64,000 bases of DNA from Primulina eburnea (GCF_022965805.1 NC_133110.1:31992790-32056789); one strand, 5' to 3'; numbered from the stretch's first letter, positions 21,502-34,155 are shown. Numbers and translations are program-made. Notes: generated by a model from the sequence alone, not told the origin.

Positions 21502-22621
21502 ACAAGAATTTTGCAGATAATAAGGATGAAATATAATAACCAGAATGGTGATCCTTCCTGATAATATTTGACTTGTATATCAATATTCATCTCATATGGT
21601 GACTGAGTTAGTGAAAGATCACCAAGAATGGTGTTTTTAGTTGCCATAGCTTTTGGTGAGAATAAAAGAATGACAAGAAAGTGAAGGAAGCAACTGAAAA
21701 ACTGAGTTAATAAGTTAGAAAAAACAAAAAATCAATAACTTGGTTGAGCTCTGTTTCAGTTATATCAAGTCCTTGTTCATTTCATTTCGGTAGTATGAAA
21801 TATGTAATGCGAAGAAGATAACCCGCTTGATATCTGACTAATGTATTTATACACTGCATCTTCTTCATTTGTTAAATACAGAGCTATAATGATATCTCGA
21901 GCTTCTTGAACACTCGCTGACAGAGCGCATCATGCTTTACACAAAACATTATAGTCAAAATCTTGGGGATTTCGCTTCAGTATCAAAACCAGCACGATTC
22001 TAAGCTCATCTTTTTTGAATTTTGGTCAGTTTGTATTGGGACACCCATGCCATGTAGAAATATTGAAAAAGAAATCAGGGTCGAGTGTACACGTGACGGG
22101 TTCTTGGGACAACTTATCCGATGATGCTACGGCCTCAACTAGGACTTGATAGTTTCGGAAGTATCTCCATCCAATATCACATCCAGAGAAATTTAGAAAG
22201 TTCTGAATTTTTTTGTGTAGTTCTTTAGATATACAAGTTTTGCATCTCAAAATATATTACATCAATCAACCCCACAATATTGTTAAACTAAGTCTCGTTT
22301 CACCTCTCTCTCTTGGTTACACGGATATAGGTCAAATAAACAATGATGTCTTTACAGCTTTCAGGCAAGCATTTTAGTAGATACACCGATTATGATAAAT
22401 GGGAGTGTCCCTCCCGGCGTATCCGAAAACGGGAGTAAAGTATTCACACGACAACAACCAGTTTCATTCTTATAATTCAAGTTTAGACGTAATACCGATA
22501 CATGATATCTACTATTGATCTTAATATAGCAACAGCGAGCACGATTCTTCGACATAACCACACATTTATTTCTGGGAACATATTCACTTCCGGCATTAAC
22601 AGGTACCTGATACCATTGAGG
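21502..22621. other. Intergenic region between convergent genes
   Basis: No gene is supported. A possible poly(A) signal for the PPR gene, AATAAA, occurs at about 21661. For the minus-strand Mpo1-like gene, AATAAA occurs at 22565-22570 (read on the minus strand), about 55 bp past its stop. A 74-aa minus frame at 22026-22250 has no recognisable domain and looks like chance. Confidence 0.5.
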
Positions 22622-24733
22622 TTAAGAATTTTTCTTGTGTTTCTTGTCCTTCCACTCTTTGATGTCAGCATCAATCTCCGCCTCGACTCTAGCACGAAAC
22701 CCTGGGTATGGCTCGTATCCAAAGGAAGACTGCAGAGCCTGCAAGCAACCAAATAGTATGGAACAGTAAAATCACTTGATACCAATACAAATTCTGTGAA
22801 TTTTGCAAAAGATTCAAATACAACCAATAAGTTTACCTCTAGTAATACAAAGAAAGGTGCCATGAGGAATGCTTGTGCGAGATTGTCCAGCAAAGCAGGT
22901 GCTCGCTTCTACAAATTGAGACAAAACAAAGGCATTTCTAAAAATAATTGAGGCAATTGTGAAGAAAATGCTTCATGGAGAAACAAGAAGAAAGATACAC
23001 CTAGCACCCACAAGATTTAAAAAGGTTGACTCTTGGGTGTAAACCGACTATAAAATGCTTACACCTATCACCTCTCTGCAAATACCAAAACATATCGAAA
23101 AAGAATATTCGAGAGTGAAAAATCCTCAAATTTTTGTAGTTGAAAGTTTAAATTTCACAAGTTTGCTTTTCGATAATTATGATTTCATCTGATAAATTTG
23201 TGTAGTTATGACAAATCTCTAGAACGAGATTCATATAATTTTTCTCAAGGAGAATGATGGAAGCTAACGATGAATGACAAATGATCAAAACAAGTACCTC
23301 AAACACCCCGTGGCCTATGAACTGTCCAGTCCAGCACAATAATTGAGATGCCAGAACAACCTGGTTCAATGATGGTCATCATCAGCAATAATTCTGGAAT
23401 AATGCATGAGGCTAAACAATAGCATCGTTCTACAGGTGACAAGTAGAGTAGGAACACGAAAAAAACATCAGAATTTCAAACAGCTCATCATAATTTTCAT
23501 TAACATTTAGTAGAGATGAACAAATATAAAATTTCCGTTGTGCTGCATCAATCATTCAATCCACGTCTATTTTTGAGGGTTAAACTCTCAAAACTGCACA
23601 GTAGCAGGGGACAGAGGAAGTTCTCCCCATATAATTCAATTCATTCCTCACAAGAACTAAGATAGAAAACTTTCCAGAATTGCACTACTTGATGGAGGTG
23701 CTTAAAGCTGGGACAGTCAAGACCAGCTGGAGTCCTCTAGAAATAACTTGACCACTTCTATTACAGAGATACAAGAAACATTCAGAATACAAGTCTTTGA
23801 GTGCTGTCATAAGCAAAGAGCTACTAAATGCAGTCCAAATAAAATACTCATCCTTGTATAAAGAGAGAATACTTATCCTTGAATGAAGATTTCGTTCGCT
23901 TTATTAAGTAAGACTGAGGTAAAGGAAAGGTAGGAAAACCCGACCAAGAACGTCCCATGGTTAGCAGTTTTAAGAATAAACCAGAAAACGTTAGGCAACG
24001 TATCCAACTGAAATTAAACCCTTAAGGATTCACGTATCAAGCATGAACTACAGAATGACAAGATCAAAATTTCAACAACTTAAAACCACAAGTTTCAATT
24101 GCCAAAACACAATAAAGCCCCCCGCGTCGATATTTCCTTTTCCGTATCATACCAATACTAGGATTAAACGTCTCCATCATCACAAGCAATTGCAAACTCA
24201 GATATCTGATCATTTTTCCTTGTTCAATTAGGCTTCATGTGGAGGTTTTTTCAAACAAATAGCCCCCCTTAATTAAGAGAGTTCAACACTAATAAATCCG
24301 AATGCACAAAAATAAATGATTGAAAAGTCTTACAAAATCTAAACCCCATGATGTCAAAACACCGAAAAAAAAAAAGAAAAAAGACTTGAACTACCCTCCA
24401 AGCTAAAGAGAACCCTAGGCTATTAGCAAGAGCGCTGCTCCCAATCCAACAGAGGAAAACCAAGAACGCAGCCAAAGAACCCGCCTTTTTATCCAAACCA
24501 ACATAATAAAAGGCATAGATTACAGCGAACAAGAACCCGTAATTGAAAATCAAGAAACCATCGTCCAGTGATTGAATCGCAGAGAGCTTGAACAAAGGTG
24601 GCGTGAAATGGAGAAGAACCAAAGCAGTGAACAGAATCGGCCAAACAAAAATCATATGGATGAATATATTGACGGGATTGCTGTGATAAGCTCCGTAAAA
24701 TGAAAAATGCTTCTCCAAATCAAACAACCCCAT
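22622..24733 (-). CDS. Mpo1/DUF962-family 2-hydroxy fatty acid dioxygenase-like protein
   Basis: Four exons on the minus strand: 24733-24395, 23360-23298, 22908-22837 and 22738-22622. All introns are GT-AG and fall between codons, giving 196 aa. The protein is a small multi-span membrane protein with the family signature: YHSNPVNIFIH near residues 16-26 and QFIGHGVFE near 126-134, whose histidines would hold Fe(II). Hydrophobic segments lie at about 24-48, 60-80, 86-108 and 144-158. A KRAPALLDNL block starts exon 3, and the C-terminus is basic (KDKKHKKNS), suggesting ER retention. Yeast Mpo1 acts in the ER on 2-hydroxy fatty acids from phytosphingosine breakdown. The exon phases and complete motif set make this gene very likely functional. 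Confidence 0.92.
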
Positions 24734-25033
24734 CTCCGAAATGAAATTTCCTGAAATGGGATGTTGAAAGATCGGACTTTTATGAATTTATTGAGTTGCT
24801 GGAGCCCCCCGATGCTTGAAAGAAAACTCACGTTGATTTATTAAATTCTCAAAAAATACGATAAAGTTCGCGGATAGGCTGCGATTAATGAATTTGACCT
24901 ATTACAAACTTCTTACAATTAATACCTAACGACTAATAAAATAGGACAGGTCTCCATTTGGTCTCCTCTTTTTAATGCCTAAGTTCTCTTTATTTCTCAT
25001 TTTTTGGATTTGATCATTCCGTTAATTTTAATT

Positions 25034-25216
25034 GAGTGAGTCTCATGTGAGGACCGTCTTACGGATCATAATCTGTGAGACGGGTCAATCCTACCCATAT
25101 TCACAATAAAAAGTAACACTCTTAGCATAAAAAGTAATACTTTTTCATGGGTGACCCAAATAAGAGATCCGTCTCACAAATACGACCCGTGAGACCGTCT
25201 CACACAAGTTTTTACC
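25034..25216 (+). mobile_element. MITE of the GAGACGGTCTCAC family, copy 2
   Basis: 183 bp, from GAGTGAGTCTCATGTGAG to CACACAAGTTTTTACC. The interior shares GTAATACTTTTTCATGGGTGACCC with the other copies. The flanks ATTTTAATT and ATTTTAAAG match at 7 of 9 positions, so the target duplication has decayed. It sits about 300 bp upstream of the Mpo1-like start and could lie near its promoter. Confidence 0.85.
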
Positions 25217-25479
25217 ATTTTAAAGTTAAAATATGCAAAATTAACTCGTGAATTAAATCCAAAAAACAAATAAAAAATAGAAGTTCAATTCAAGATAATA
25301 GAAAAATGAGAACTAAATTGGGAATTTTCCTGCTTAAACTATAAAACAAATTTTTACAAGATTTATTTTATTTACCCTTAATTAAGATATCATGGACAGT
25401 ACATTTAAAATATCTGCCTCAATAACGTATCTTTTTTTTTTTTTTTATATAATTGAGTGATATTTTATAAATAAAATTT

Positions 25480-25662
25480 GAGTAGGTCTCTTGTGAGACG
25501 ATCTCACGATTTTTTATCTGTGAGACAGGTTTACTCTACCGATATTCATAATAAAAATTAATACTTTTAGTATAAGAAGTAATATTTTTTCATGAATGAC
25601 CTAAATAAGATATCTGTCTCACAAAATACGACCCGTGAGACCATCTCACACGAGTTTTTGTC
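25480..25662 (+). mobile_element. MITE of the GAGACGGTCTCAC family, copy 3
   Basis: 183 bp with a perfect 9-bp direct repeat, ATAAAATTT, at 25471-25479 and 25663-25671. The sequence is more diverged than copies 2 and 4 (for example TATTTTTTCATGAATGACC), so it may be older. It lies 264 bp from copy 2 in the same orientation. Confidence 0.88.
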
Positions 25663-25917
25663 ATAAAATTTATCCAATACATGAAGTACTGCTAGAAAGT
25701 AAAACTCAATAATATTGAACGAACTAATTCGACCTCAGATTCAACTGGAGAAATATTGTAACACATTGGAGTTTCCAAAATATTTTTGAAAAACTTGCCA
25801 GCTAGTTCGATTTATTAACACAAGGGACGAAAACGACCCCAACTATTTTAGATATTCCGAAGTCTCTACGGACAAATATATTGAATAAGTTGCTATAATC
25901 GATGACAAGAACATATC

Positions 25918-26218
25918 CGACCCATAGAGCCACTCACAACCCGGGCCCATTTAAAAAGCCCAATTTATATATTGGGAAAAAGGAAAGAATTAATACAACA
26001 CAAAATGCCCACTCCACAATTTCTTTCAACTTGCGTGTTCTTCAAAAAAAAAAAAAAATCGTCTTCCCCAAAAAATTCCACCCCTCTAATTCCGAACCCT
26101 AGATCCGATATCTGAAGAAAATCCGATGGAGTATCTGTAATTTCAGACACTATATCGATCCTTGTTTGTTCCACGCAAGGATTAGCCTTCTCGAATTTCC
26201 TCCTCAGTCGCTCCTACA
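25918..26218 (+). promoter_or_regulatory. Putative promoter and 5' leader of a broken host gene
   Basis: Near 25940-25965 the text CCCGGGCCCATTTAAAAAG and GCCCAATTT give TGGGCC-type site II elements on the opposite strand, which are common in plant housekeeping promoters. An ACCCTAG telo-box-like motif follows at about 26096. These precede the damaged ORF at 26219. This is motif-level evidence only. Confidence 0.3.
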
Positions 26219-28369
26219 ATGTCATGTCTCTATTGGACTCGCCATTGGATCAACCGTCATCGCTACCATCATCCTCCGCCGTGCATTTCTGTATATCAGC
26301 CGCAGCACCTCCTTGTAACGTCCCGAAAAGTTGAAGGTTCACGTGAATCATATGCATGCAAGTTATCAAATTTATTATGTATTTTAATTGAATTACTTTA
26401 ATTACATAATTTTGCTTGGTTTCATGACATGAAGGATTTTCTGTCCCGATATTCGATGTCGGACCCGGAACGGATATTGGAGACGATTAAGGTGCAAAAA
26501 TTTAATGTTATATTTATTTTAAGCCAAAAAAATTAGTAATTTAAATGATTTACGAATTATAATATTTAAGGTATAATTTAATTATTAGATGATTTATAAG
26601 ATTTTAAGCATTTTAAAATCTTTATTTTAAAAATTTAGGAATTTAATCCTTGAATATGATGCAAAATATTTTTACAAGAAATTTTATGCCATACTTAATT
26701 TATTTAGCATTTAAATGTTTAAGTTGAATTAGGAGTTTTATGTATTTAATTATGTGATAAAGTTTAATTTATTTATCAAAAAGATACTTAATTATTTATT
26801 TAGTATTTTATTAAACCTAAACTATGATTACGTTATTTAATAGTGTATTTTATTCCACCAAAAGGTGGCAAACTCATGCACACAATACAACTCACGTGAA
26901 GGACACCTAAAACACACACTAAATACACACACTAAGTGCCTAGAGCTTTCTAGCCTTGGAATTCACACTTTTGGGTTTTTTTTATTTGATCCAACCATCA
27001 CCGGTCCTTCACCAAGGACCGCACTTAGTACTATCGATTCACGCCACTTTTTCACAAAAGAAACAATTGAAACGTCCCGATCGGCCGCCGACTTCCCCGC
27101 AACGATTATCGACGATTCAAGCGTTTTAAATGAAAAGACACACATTAATTCTCTTTTTCTTATCTATCACACCATAATATATATTTGATGCATGTTTGCA
27201 TGAAAATCATGTTGGTGTTGTATTTATTTTCGTTTTTATGTCAACTTATGCTTAGAACATGTGTTTTTGAAACCCAAAACTCTTCTTAATGATGCACAAA
27301 AGGGCTGCCATGGTAGGGGACCTTGAAGGGATGTTTTTCCACATTTTTAAGAACCCTTAGGAGCATGCTTGAAGGCTGGACAAGGGAAGCAACTAGGTTG
27401 AGCGAAAATTTGATGTTTTAGAGTCCTAGGGTTTGGCTAAGGCGCGGGCGGCTTCCTAAGTGCATATCCAGTGGTCTTAAGAGGGCTGAACTAGGGTCCT
27501 TGATGGGCTGCACGACGGTTGGAACAAGGGTAGACAGGAGTCGCGCCTAGGAGAGTTGCGCAAGGAGTCCTAGGGCTCGGGCGGAACGTGTTTGGGTTGG
27601 TAGGTTCAATCTAGCACCATGTATGGGTTTGTCCTAGGTCTTATAGTATGGATGGGTAGAGGCTGGACATGGTGGTTAAGGGCTGGGGGCGAAGCTAGCC
27701 TAGGTTCAAATCATATTAGGACTAGGAATCTTGTGTAGAAAAATTCAGTAGCTTCCTAGGCGGGTTCAAGGGGCTGAATGGGCTGGAATTTTGTTGTATA
27801 AGGGTTAGTTGGGTGTCTTTAAGCTTTGGTTCAAGTTAGGTTAAGTTTCGAGTCAATACGAGTCAAAATCGGGATATATGTCTAAGCTTTAAAAACGATT
27901 TGGGAAATTAGTCGAGGGGCATAAGTTTATGTCTAAGGAATATTTATGGGAGTGTTTTAAGATTATATGTTAAGTTTGGAATGATTTGGGACGTCGTTTT
28001 GAGGTCTAAGGATAAATACGAAAAACTATGCTTCTAAGGGTAAACCGGTCATTTTACACCTGAAAAATGTTAGGCGTCCTGGCAGTACCTTGAATGCTGT
28101 AAAATATGTTAATATGTTTATTTTAAATGTTTATGGAATTTTATGATGAAATGTTAACGTTAAAAGACGTGTTGCATGCTTGGTTTAAAAGAAAAATGAT
28201 TTATATGTATGCATGAATTTTTATAAGTGATGAAAATATGAAACGTTGGAGAAGTTAAAGTGATTGTTACTAATACGATGATACGATGATATGATCGGAG
28301 ATAACGTGAGGGAAAATACCTCAGAGAGAGCCTTTTTACGGGAGAAGCATGCAATATTAACGTCTTAAA

Positions 28370-28740
28370 AATGCATAAACATTTAAAATCATTTAATATT
28401 TAAAAATTATAATATCATTTATATTTTGAAATCAAGCATGCAACACATCTTTTAAATGTCCAATTTAAACCATAAAAATCATACACATTCAAAAATCATA
28501 ACTTAACATATTAAAAATCATAAACATCTATGAACATTTTAAAATAAACATTTTAACATCATAAATATTTAACATAAACATTTAAATCATAAACTTTTAA
28601 AATAAACATTTTAGCATATTAAATCATAAAACATTAAACATATTAACGTCTTAAAAATCCATAAACATTTAAAATGACATATTAACATATAAACATCCAT
28701 AATCATTGAAAATAATCATATTAGCTTATAAAACATCATT
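28370..28740. repeat. Degenerate tandem repeat of ATAAACATTTTAA-like units
   Basis: Units resembling CATAAACATTTAAAAT and ATATTAAAAATCATAAACAT recur many times with variable spacing. The homologous part of the plus-oriented LTR near 28100 has only a short version, so the tract probably expanded inside this copy. Confidence 0.55.
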
Positions 28741-29653
28741 CAGGACACTGCCATGACGTTTACTAATTTTTAGGTGTAGAAAGACTGTTTTACCCTTGGA
28801 CGTAAAATTTCATGTTTTTGACATTTTCTTAATTTCATTGACTCTAACATGTCCCAAATAATTATTTAATCTTACATGAATTTTGTCATATTTTTATTTA
28901 GCTTAATTCGATGACTTTTAAATTAATCTTTAAATGTGACGTATTAATGCGTTTTAATCCCGAATTAAACCAAACCTTAATATAAAATTCCCAAATTGAA
29001 AAATTAGACTTTTAATAATTATTTAAGCTTAAACCTAATTTTTCATAATTTTATAAAAGCTTAAAACAAGGCGTTTCAATTAACCCGTTAATTAGCGTTT
29101 CGTGCGGCGATTAAATCCCGAATAAATCCAAAACTCGTTATTTTGATCCCAAATTTTAAACATAGCATTTTTAGTATTTATTCTACCCTTCCAAGTCATG
29201 AGCCACACCCGTGGACCCATAGCTCAATTTTTCCTTCTTTAATTTTCGTTTTTGACACACTAACGAACTCGCCAAGCCGTCTCCCAATTTACTCGAGTCA
29301 CGCCCGAGCCACCTTGAGCCAAAGCCTATCCAAACCACCTGGGGACTCTACTGACCAAGCCCAGCCCGAAAAACCAGAAAATAGCTCGCTCAAAAACCTC
29401 CTGGAAAGTGACCCAAGTTTTGCATGTTTTCTGCGTGAGACTCCCATGAACCATTTGACTCCTAACTAGTCTAGGACTTCTACCAGCCCTTAACCATCGA
29501 GCCCCAACCGACCCTAGCCATCCCTGGACCATTTCTAGACCAAGCCCAGACCAACCAAGCCCCTGGACCCTGCGCACGAGCCACCTGAAGAAGGCAGCAG
29601 CATGTGCGTGACTTCTTAAATAGCTCGCCAACCCTCATGTTTCTGTTGTTAGC

Positions 29654-29998
29654 ATGGTTCGCCGAAACGGGCATTTGGGTTCCGGAACAGGCGTTCCGGT
29701 TCCGGAACCGGAACCTCAGCAACCTTGACGAAGTTCCGGGGTGGAACCGGAACGCAATTCGCGATGGTTTGAACCGTCGCTAAATATAAATACCTTCGCT
29801 AAATTTAGCGACGATTTTTCATAAAACCGTCACAAATTCGAATCAGTTTTAATTTTTATATTTCTAGATATTTTCCAAAATTTTTAATTTTTATATATTT
29901 TTTTTAAATACCCGTTCCGCGACCGATCTACGAAATTTCATTGTAACTGGAACCGGAGCATCCGTTCCGATATCCGCGACCGCGACAACGAACCATGG
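29654..29998. mobile_element. hAT-like MITE inside the minus LTR
   Basis: 345 bp flanked by an 8-bp direct repeat TTGTTAGC (29646-29653 and 29999-30006; 9 bp if the preceding G is counted). The ends are inverted: ATGGTTCG left and CGAACCATGG right. The interior has repeated CCGGAACCGGAA-type text and a TCGCTAAATTTAGCGA palindrome. It has no coding capacity. The 8-bp duplication favours hAT. Confidence 0.7.
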
Positions 29999-31863
29999 TT
30001 GTTAGCCTCCCAACCATCGAGCCACCCCTTGAACCAGCTTCCCAAGCACTCTCCTAAGACCTTAACCACTTGACCTACCCCAGCCCGGAGCCCCAGGCTG
30101 AGCCAAATCTCCCTGCACAAGCTCCACACACCAGCGCCCCTTGAAGCTTTTCCGGTGGAGTCCTTGTTGACAAGGACTCCTCCCAGCCCCTGGTTCTCGA
30201 GTCCTAGCATGGCTAGGACTCTTCCCTGACTCATACCATGACCCAGACCTTACCCCAGACGAGCCATGCAAGGCCTAGCCTCTTATTCCCCAAAAACCGA
30301 GCCCTCAAAACTCACCACCACAAGTTTCGGTTCCTGCTTGATACATTCATGTTTGTGTAACATTTAAGTTGTGTTTTATGAACCTAAAGCTTCGTGTAAA
30401 CATCTTTAATTATATTCCTAACATGGCAGCCCCCTTAGGTTCAAGAAATTCATGATTTTTAGATCAACATGCATGTTTTAAAAACCATAAAAGAGGCATA
30501 AACGAAAATCTTAAAAGGTGCTACTTTATTTCATGCAATTTCAAACATAATTACATAATATGGTGTGATGATGAGTAAAATGAGAATTATGGTGTGTCTT
30601 TGCGTATTAAACGCACGATTATTCGATGGCGATGCGAAGAACAGCGGCGGAGAGTCTAGGCTGAAATTTCCTTCCAAAAAGCTGAAGCTTCTCCTCTACC
30701 AAGTGGCGTGTGTGCGTGTGTGCAAGGGAGAGTTTGAAGTTTGTAGGAGTGTGGGGCGTGGGATTCAAGGGTTTAGTGGGGAGGGTTTGAATATTATATA
30801 GTTTATTTAAACTAATCAAGTCTTGGCCCATTAAGAGGTTAATTAGGCCCACTAGTACTTACTTAAAATATTAAAAATAATTTAAATAAGTTTATGAATT
30901 TATTAGTCGGGTTGCCAAAACGTTCATATTTTTGTTGAAAATCCAACACCGATAAAAATTACGTCTCGGGGTATAAAATCACCTCAAAAATCCTTATTTT
31001 CAAAAAATAAAAAACATCATCCTTAATTTAAATAATTAAAAACAATTAACCAATAAAAACATTTTTCTATTTTTCAGTCTTCGGTCTCCGTTCCTCGATC
31101 GCAACTCGAATAACCCTTAAAAATATATTTTTGATGCAACCATATAGAAAAATATATTTTAAACATGCAAATATGCACAACATAATTAATTCATGTAATT
31201 AAAATATTTAATTAAAATACAAGATAATTTAATAATTGCATGCACGTGGTTGGTTTGCGTGGACTTTCGGATTTTCGGGGCGTTACAGAAAGTCACAATT
31301 AACGATTTGAATTCAATAAAAGAAAATCGTATATGTATATGATGAAAAAAAATGTTTATGATGAAAGGAAAATGATTATGATGAAAGGAAAAATGTTTAT
31401 GTTTATGCATGTTCATGAAAAGCTATTTTAAGGAAAAGTATTTTCACTGTTGCATGTGGATGTATATGTATTACTTATTATCATGGTTATGATTTGCTGA
31501 GTTATGGTTATCATGGTTATTTTTAAATAGTGCAAAAGTATTGTAAAATATATTTATATATGTGTATGGGTTCAGCCGAATAGATGGGCAAAAAAAAAAT
31601 TCTAGTACTTTTCAAGAAAAACGAGTAGTGGACATTTCACTCATCCCACCAGAACGTTAACCAAGCCACACCTTCGTATGACCCGCCGCGTCAAGCAGAA
31701 ACCCTGATTGGTGATCACTACGGATCTGAAGGAGACGGTTCTTCGTTTTCAGCATTGGAGGCAACTTTAACAACGGTGATGGATATTTCGGGAGCAGCGG
31801 TGGCGGTACGGTGTGGAATTTCTTGGGGAATACATTAAAACCATTTAAGAACAGCTGATATGA

Positions 31864-32168
31864 TCTGTTTACAAAGGAAATCTGCTGATCCGATGAAATT
31901 CTCTAGCTGCAATAGACAGTTCCCTGCCGAGCTTATTCAGAAATGACTGACATCATTTAGTTCTTTCATCACTTGCCTATTTCGGCTAGTGTCCAAGGAT
32001 ATTAAATTTTTCCAGTACTATATTTGAGAATATGGTAAAGACATGTAGCAATCTATGTAGATGTCGGGCATGCAATATGACTGTGAGTACATGCCATATT
32101 TATTAACGTTGGATCGAGATACCTATAAAAGGAGAATGCATTAAAACTATTTAAGAACAGCTGCTACT
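31864..32168. other. Spacer with a short local duplication
   Basis: Flank of the broken host gene. The text GAATACATTAAAACCATTTA at about 31836 is repeated as GAATGCATTAAAACTATTTA at about 32133, including the following AGAACAGCTG. I see no gene. Confidence 0.5.
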
Positions 32169-32173
32169 CTAAA

Positions 32174-34150
32174 TGTAACGACCCATTACAGGCCCAGTGG
32201 ACTGCCCATACGGTCCACTGCCTGATCGACCCAAGGCTATCCCGATCTTGGGCTCCCTCTATGGGTCCTTTTCCCTCACGGGCTTTCCATAGGCGTCGTA
32301 CGGGTTACTCATAGGATCTCTCCTTCCCTACCAAAGGATTTCTTTCGCCTCCCCAAGACTCGATCCCATGACCTATAGGATAAGTACATAGATATCAAGA
32401 GTCCTGGTCTCTATGAGCAATAGCTTGATGCCTCTCCTGCCTCTCTCTGGCGATATCTTTCTCGTCTTGTTCGGCCAATAACGCCTTTGACACAATCTCT
32501 TTGAAAGTCACAGCCTTGTAATAGCCGAGCCTGGTGAACGGTACGGTTTAAGTTTTCGTATGTTATGGATTTATTGATTAAGTTTAAGTTTAGTTGTGAT
32601 GTTAAGAGTTGTGATTATGTGCCATAGTATTGTTGGTTATTATTGTCTTGAGGTGTGGTTGATATTGTTAGTTGATGGTAGTTGTGTCGTTTCAGTGTTT
32701 TGGTTCGATTTTGGTTGCCTTAGATTGTGTCTTGGCCGTGACCAGACCGCACCCGCGCTCAGTGTAAGGACCGCACCCGCGGTCGTAATTCTTGGATTTT
32801 GGTGTTTTTCCCGTAGCGACACCGCACCCGCGGTATAGAGGACACCGCACCCGCGGTGTAGCACCGCACCCGCGGTGATTGCAGGACCGCACCCGCGGTC
32901 GTCGATTTCAGATTTTTTGGTGGAGTGCCGTGAGCTTACCGCACCCGCGGTGCAAAGAGTAGCGCACCCGCGGTCGCGCATGTTCGAGATTTTTAAGTGC
33001 TTTTTGGGGTGGTTGACTTCACTTTACTCATTTCCTTCTTCTTCTTTTCGACATTTCTCTCTAAAGACTAGGGTTTTCTTCATTTTCTTTCACTTCCTAT
33101 CTTCGATTCAAGATTCTAGTTGGTGATTTGAGTTGAGATCGAAGTTCTTCTTGGTGCTAGGAAGCTAAGGTAAGCTTTTGGTTGTATTATTTCTTGGTTT
33201 TGGAGAAGAGATGATGTGGGTTTGTTTTATGAGTTGGTTTAATGGATTATTTGGCATGTGTTCTTGATTATTGAGTTGTTGATGGTGTTATTTATGGATT
33301 ATTGTTGTAGGATTTCAACCAAGGAGTTAGATTCAAGGTGTTCTAGTGGTTTGTAAGTGGAATTTCATCCCTTGTGCTCACATGATATTATATGTATTGT
33401 GTTTCAAAGGTTTTAATGCGTTATTCCCTTCATTTGATTCATTATTATGTATTGATACCTTTGTGGTATATTGTGGAGGCAATTGATGTCTCAATATTGA
33501 AAAGGGAATACAAAAGAGTAAGTGATTGCAAAGTGTTTGGTTAAATGCCAAAGAGAAAGAGTTTAAATGTTTTATGGATTGATAGATACATAATCAGAGA
33601 TTGCATGCAATTAATTGATCAACGACCATATGCTTATATCCCTCAGAGTTGTCGATTTATATCGATGGGATACGAGCACCACAGACAGAGTTACTATTGA
33701 TATTAATCCACCATAGTATAGAGAAATACCATCTCATCGTTATGCTATTGCTATGATATACATGTTTCAGAGTTGATGGTATTTAATGTTTTCAAAGCCA
33801 TGTTTTACAGAGTATATTATGTATCATTGCTATGTAAGAGTTCCACTTGCTGAGTTTTATACTCATTTCAGTTATTTCATGTGATGCAGATAAGAGCGAC
33901 GGACCAGGACAGTGATTGTGGGCCGAGGTCATATGCATATAGAGAATGAAGGAAGAAGATGTTATTTTGTTGGCATTTTTGGCATGATCACTCAAATGAT
34001 ATTTTGTATTTTGGCTTTTATCATTTCATTGATCATGTAATTGCAAATATTTTGTAAATGTTTTTATGTTATGGAATTTTATTCCTTCCTCCCTTTAAAG
34101 AAAATTTTAAATTCCGCTGTATTTTATTATAAACGGGTCTAGGTGTCACA
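32174..34150 (+). mobile_element. Solo LTR A, 1977 bp
   Basis: It begins TGTAACGACCC and ends GGTGTCACA, with a perfect 5-bp duplication CTAAA at 32169-32173 and 34151-34155. No internal element sequence is present, so it formed by recombination between two LTRs. An array of GC-rich dyads lies at 32744-32980. A CT-rich stretch (TTTCTCTCTAAAGACTAGGG) near 33055 may mark the transcript start. The family is gypsy-like by its ends. Confidence 0.85.
32744..32980. repeat. Array of ACCGCACCCGCGGT dyads in solo LTR A
   Basis: The core CGCACCCGCG occurs eight times, and most copies read ACCGC-ACCC-GCGGT, a 5-bp inverted repeat around a 4-base loop. Spacing is irregular, from about 18 to 53 bp, and the spacer sequences are unrelated to each other. 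Confidence 0.9.
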
Positions 34151-34155
34151 CTAAA

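Larger units (their letters stand above)
28261..31287 (-). mobile_element. Related solo LTR, minus orientation
   Basis: Read on the minus strand it starts TGTAACGCCCCGAAAATC at 31287, the same family start as the LTR at 26314, and shares further blocks with it, such as GGGCTGCCATG. It has no coding region. Its other end is uncertain: TG at 28261 gives a near-duplication TAAAG/GAAAG, but part of 28261-28347 may belong to the outer LTR. It contains a hAT-like MITE at 29654 and a simple-repeat tract at 28370-28740. Confidence 0.5.
26314..31639 (+). mobile_element. Solo LTR (gypsy-type), plus orientation, itself interrupted
   Basis: The left end is TGTAACGTCCCGAAAAG, the classic start of many plant gypsy LTRs; the right end is ...GGACATTTCA. 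The near-duplicated target is CTCCT (26309-26313) and CTCAT (31640-31644). No gag or pol is present. The LTR is interrupted by a second, minus-oriented relative (about 28261-31287). Without it the LTR would be about 2.3 kb. Confidence 0.55.
26219..31863 (+). pseudogene. Host gene split by an LTR insertion
   Basis: The left part (26219-26313) encodes a membrane-like segment, IGLAIGSTVIATIILRRAF, followed by LYISRSTS. The right part (from 31645) encodes HQNVNQATPSYDPPRQ and DHYGSEGDG, then after a one-base shift a Gly-rich end, NFNNGDGYFGSSGGG, and NFLGNTLKPFKNS before a stop near 31862. If the LTR block 26314-31639 and one copy of its near-duplicated target (CTCCT/CTCAT) are ignored, the two parts read through in one frame. 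A frame problem also exists just after the ATG. I do not recognise the family. It looks like a small single-pass membrane protein, now disabled. Confidence 0.4.

Noticed and set aside
22026..22250. A 74-codon minus frame downstream of the Mpo1-like gene.
   Set aside because: No domain, no promoter, and it lies in a convergent 3' intergenic region.
29143..30271. Several Pro- or Gly-rich frames within the minus-oriented LTR.
   Set aside because: They follow from GC-rich repeat composition of the LTR and overlap each other on both strands without a domain.
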